From an uncultured Rothia sp. (lineage in GTDB: Bacteria > Actinomycetota > Actinomycetes > Actinomycetales > Micrococcaceae): a stretch of DNA of 24,351 nt. Made by a program: the position numbers and the translations under genes. Shown here piece after piece: positions 22,560 to 24,351 of the stretch (its first letter is position 1; every line of letters starts with the position of its first letter). The notes beneath the pieces were generated by a model, which ran no database searches, was not told where the DNA came from, and worked only from the letters and a program-made list of their open reading frames with translations. The stretch is from the NCBI RefSeq assembly GCF_937976295.1, contig NZ_CALJRY010000241.1, forward strand, positions 1-24,351, in the 5' to 3' direction.

Positions 22560-23276
22560 TTAGCGGCCGCGCATCGCACGACGATCGGGACGAGCACGCA
22601 TCGGGTCAACACCCTTAGGAACAGCGTTCATCGGGTTACGCATAGTGTTCAGAGTGCTCAAGCGACCAGAAACAGCCTGCATCTCCTGCTGAGTCAGAGC
22701 CTTCGGAAGCTTGTTCATCGTCTTCACAACGTCCTTGAGCTCAACCTGACCCTCTTCGTGACCGGTCTCAATCACGTGAACCGGAACGCCCGGAGCCACA
22801 CGGTTCAGGTGCTTCTTCTCCGTGTTCACCAGGGAATTCACGCGGCTGTGAGGGCCCTCGGTCACCAGCACAATACCGGGACGGCCCAGCGCACGGAACA
22901 CCAGATCCTGGTTGCGGTTCGCCGCAACAGGCTGCTCCTCAACAATCCAACCGCGGCGCACCGAGTTCATCGCCGCACCACTACGACCGGGCTGGTTCTC
23001 AATCTGAGCAAAAGCCGCAGTCTGCGCGCGGCGACCCAGCAGAAGCATCGCCACGATAGCGGCAACGCCCAGACCCAGAATCAAGAAAGTAATCCAGTTA
23101 CCCAGAGCAATACCGATGAGGAGGAAAACCAAAAGGGTACCCAGAGCCGACAGACTCAGAATCCAACCGATATTCGGGTCGGACTTCTTGGTCATCTGGT
23201 AGACCTGCTTCATCTGGGCGAAAGTGCCCGGAGTGCGTTCCTTCTTCTTTTTCTTCTCTTCGCGCTTATCTGCCAC
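22560..23276 (-). CDS. DUF4191 domain membrane protein, unknown function
   Basis: 238 aa, GTG start after GAGGAAG. A Lys-rich N-terminus (residues 4-13) is followed by two close membrane segments (about 36-58 and 61-80), then a soluble C-terminal part facing the cytoplasm by the positive-inside rule. That part has conserved-looking stretches RRGWIVEEQPVAANRNQDLVFRALGRPGIVLVTEG (split in function, about 107-141) and an Arg-rich end. This is the actinobacterial DUF4191 family, regularly found between lipA and glnA; its role is unknown. It lies 209 bases after the lipA stop and has its own terminator. Confidence 0.88.
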   Translation of the reverse strand: MADKREEKKKKKERTPGTFAQMKQVYQMTKKSDPNIGWILSLSALGTLLVFLLIGIALGNWITFLILGLGVAAIVAMLLLGRRAQTAAFAQIENQPGRSGAAMNSVRRGWIVEEQPVAANRNQDLVFRALGRPGIVLVTEGPHSRVNSLVNTEKKHLNRVAPGVPVHVIETGHEEGQVELKDVVKTMNKLPKALTQQEMQAVSGRLSTLNTMRNPMNAVPKGVDPMRARPDRRAMRGR

Positions 23277-23413
23277 GATTCTTCCTCGGCTGGTTCTTCC
23301 GCGGCCCCGAGAAGCGCCTCAAACGCTCACGGAACCATAGTGACGTAACGATGCAGTGTATGCCTGCAATTTTTCTAGTTTACCCTACCCGCATAAGGGA
23401 CGGGGTATAAGGG

Positions 23414-23457
23414 GAGGCTCCCCGAACACCGGACGAACACCGGGTTCGAGGAGCCTC
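23414..23457 (-). terminator. Stem-loop after lipA
   Basis: 8-bp arms GAGGCTCC / GGAGCCTC extended by a CGAAC/GTTCG inner helix. The minus-strand sequence after it is CCCTTATA, a weak T-run. Confidence 0.6.
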
Positions 23458-23485
23458 AACGCTCTCAGAAAGATTCTGAAAAGGC

Positions 23486-24351
23486 TTAGTAGCCTGCAGC
23501 CACCAGGGAGGAGGCTTCCTGCAGGGCAGCGCCCTCACTCTCAATGTGGGCAAGGTTCTCAGGAATCGGGTAGCCGTTCTTACGCATTGCACGAGCCCAC
23601 AGGCGACCTGCACGGTACGAAGAACGAACCATCGGGCCCGCCATAACGCCAGCGAAACCAATCTCCTCAGCCATGTTCGCGAAGTCCACGAACTGCTGCG
23701 GCTTCACCCAACGCTCAATCGGGTGGAAGAGCGGGCCGGGGCGCAGGTACTGGGTGAGGGTAATGATGTCACAGCCAGCATCGTGCAGATCGCACAGCGC
23801 CTCATAAATCTCGTCGTCGGTCTCGCCCATACCCAGAATCAGGTTGGACTTGGTGACCATGCCGCCTTCCTTAGCCTGGGTAATAACATCCAGGGAACGC
23901 TCGTAACGGAACGCCGGGCGAATCTGACGGAAGATGCGGGGGACGGTCTCCAGGTTGTGCGCGAACACCTCAGGCTTAGCGTCAATCACCTTCTGAACAT
24001 GCTCGGGAACACCCTTGAAGTCGGGGACGAGCATCTCAACGCCGGTGTTCGGGCACATCTTGTGAATCTGGCGGGTGGTCTCTGCGTACAGCCACGCACC
24101 GCCGTCTTCCAGGTCGTCACGAGCAACACCGGTCACGGTAGCGTAACGCAGACCCATGACCTTCACGTTCTTAGCAACCTTGAACGGCTCAGCGTAATCA
24201 ACGGCAACAGGCTTGCCGGTCGCAATATTGCAGAAATCGCAACGACGGGTGCACTCGGAGCCACCAATCAGGTAGGTTGCCTCACGGTCTTCCCAGCACT
24301 CGTAAATATTGGGGCAGCCGGCCTCTTCACACACGGTGTGCAGACCCTGAC
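23486..24351 (-). CDS. lipA: Lipoyl synthase, C-terminal part (5' end outside window)
   Basis: The frame is open to the right edge; residues QGLHT precede VCEEAGCPN, so the gene continues beyond the window and an internal GTG is not the start. LipA is a radical-SAM enzyme that inserts two sulfurs into octanoylated E2 and GcvH proteins. Seen: the auxiliary cluster motif C-x4-C-x5-C (CEEAGCPNIYEC), the radical-SAM motif CTRRCDFC, GMGETDDEI, and the C-terminal RSSY that supplies a cluster Ser ligand. All key residues are present. lipB is expected just upstream, outside the window. Confidence 0.97.
   Translation of the reverse strand, partial: QGLHTVCEEAGCPNIYECWEDREATYLIGGSECTRRCDFCNIATGKPVAVDYAEPFKVAKNVKVMGLRYATVTGVARDDLEDGGAWLYAETTRQIHKMCPNTGVEMLVPDFKGVPEHVQKVIDAKPEVFAHNLETVPRIFRQIRPAFRYERSLDVITQAKEGGMVTKSNLILGMGETDDEIYEALCDLHDAGCDIITLTQYLRPGPLFHPIERWVKPQQFVDFANMAEEIGFAGVMAGPMVRSSYRAGRLWARAMRKNGYPIPENLAHIESEGAALQEASSLVAAGY

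Overview
The window reads as chromosomal backbone of a high-GC Gram-positive bacterium in the Micrococcaceae, most likely Rothia (R. mucilaginosa-like). This is inferred from several marks: a fused 2-oxoglutarate decarboxylase (Kgd), a SigR/RsrA-type thiol-stress pair, a 24-residue bL37 ribosomal protein, a DUF4191 gene between lipA and glnA, type I-beta glutamine synthetase, and moderate-to-high GC without extreme codon bias. There are no tRNAs, rRNAs, insertion sequences, phage genes or CRISPR arrays.

Layout. 1-1057 (+) is the 3' end of secA. It converges on a minus-strand cluster running downward from about 6.3 kb: bL37, then sigR, rsrA, aroA, rsgA and a HisN-like gene. An SGNH-hydrolase-like gene and the large kgd gene (7.3-11.0 kb, minus) follow. 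From 11.4 kb the plus strand carries a possible leaderless small ORF, two CNNM/CBS 'hemolysin' membrane proteins and a three-gene metal ABC transporter. Next come a repeat-rich gap, zur (minus), an MBL-fold hydrolase and a HIT protein (plus), acetolactate decarboxylase (minus), a 578-bp structured intergenic region, glnA (minus) with a GlnR box, the DUF4191 membrane protein (minus) and the 3' part of lipA (minus, running off the right edge).

How the genes work together. sigR-rsrA is an oxidative/thiol-stress switch and has its own SigR-type promoter. aroA, rsgA and the HisN-like gene form one tight operon. kgd supplies the TCA-cycle step and lipA the lipoyl cofactor. glnA is the nitrogen-assimilation enzyme under probable GlnR control. 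The metal transporter sits beside zur, yet its promoter carries two DtxR/IdeR-like boxes and its binding protein has an Mn/Fe-type ligand set.

Most unusual points. Two intact genes look like pseudoenzymes: the HisN-like protein lacks every catalytic carboxylate of its family, and the SGNH-like protein lacks both the Ser nucleophile and the catalytic His. There is also an unexplained structured RNA-like region between glnA and the acetolactate decarboxylase gene, and a perfect 19-bp palindrome upstream of glnA. All family assignments come from motif recognition by eye; no database search was run.
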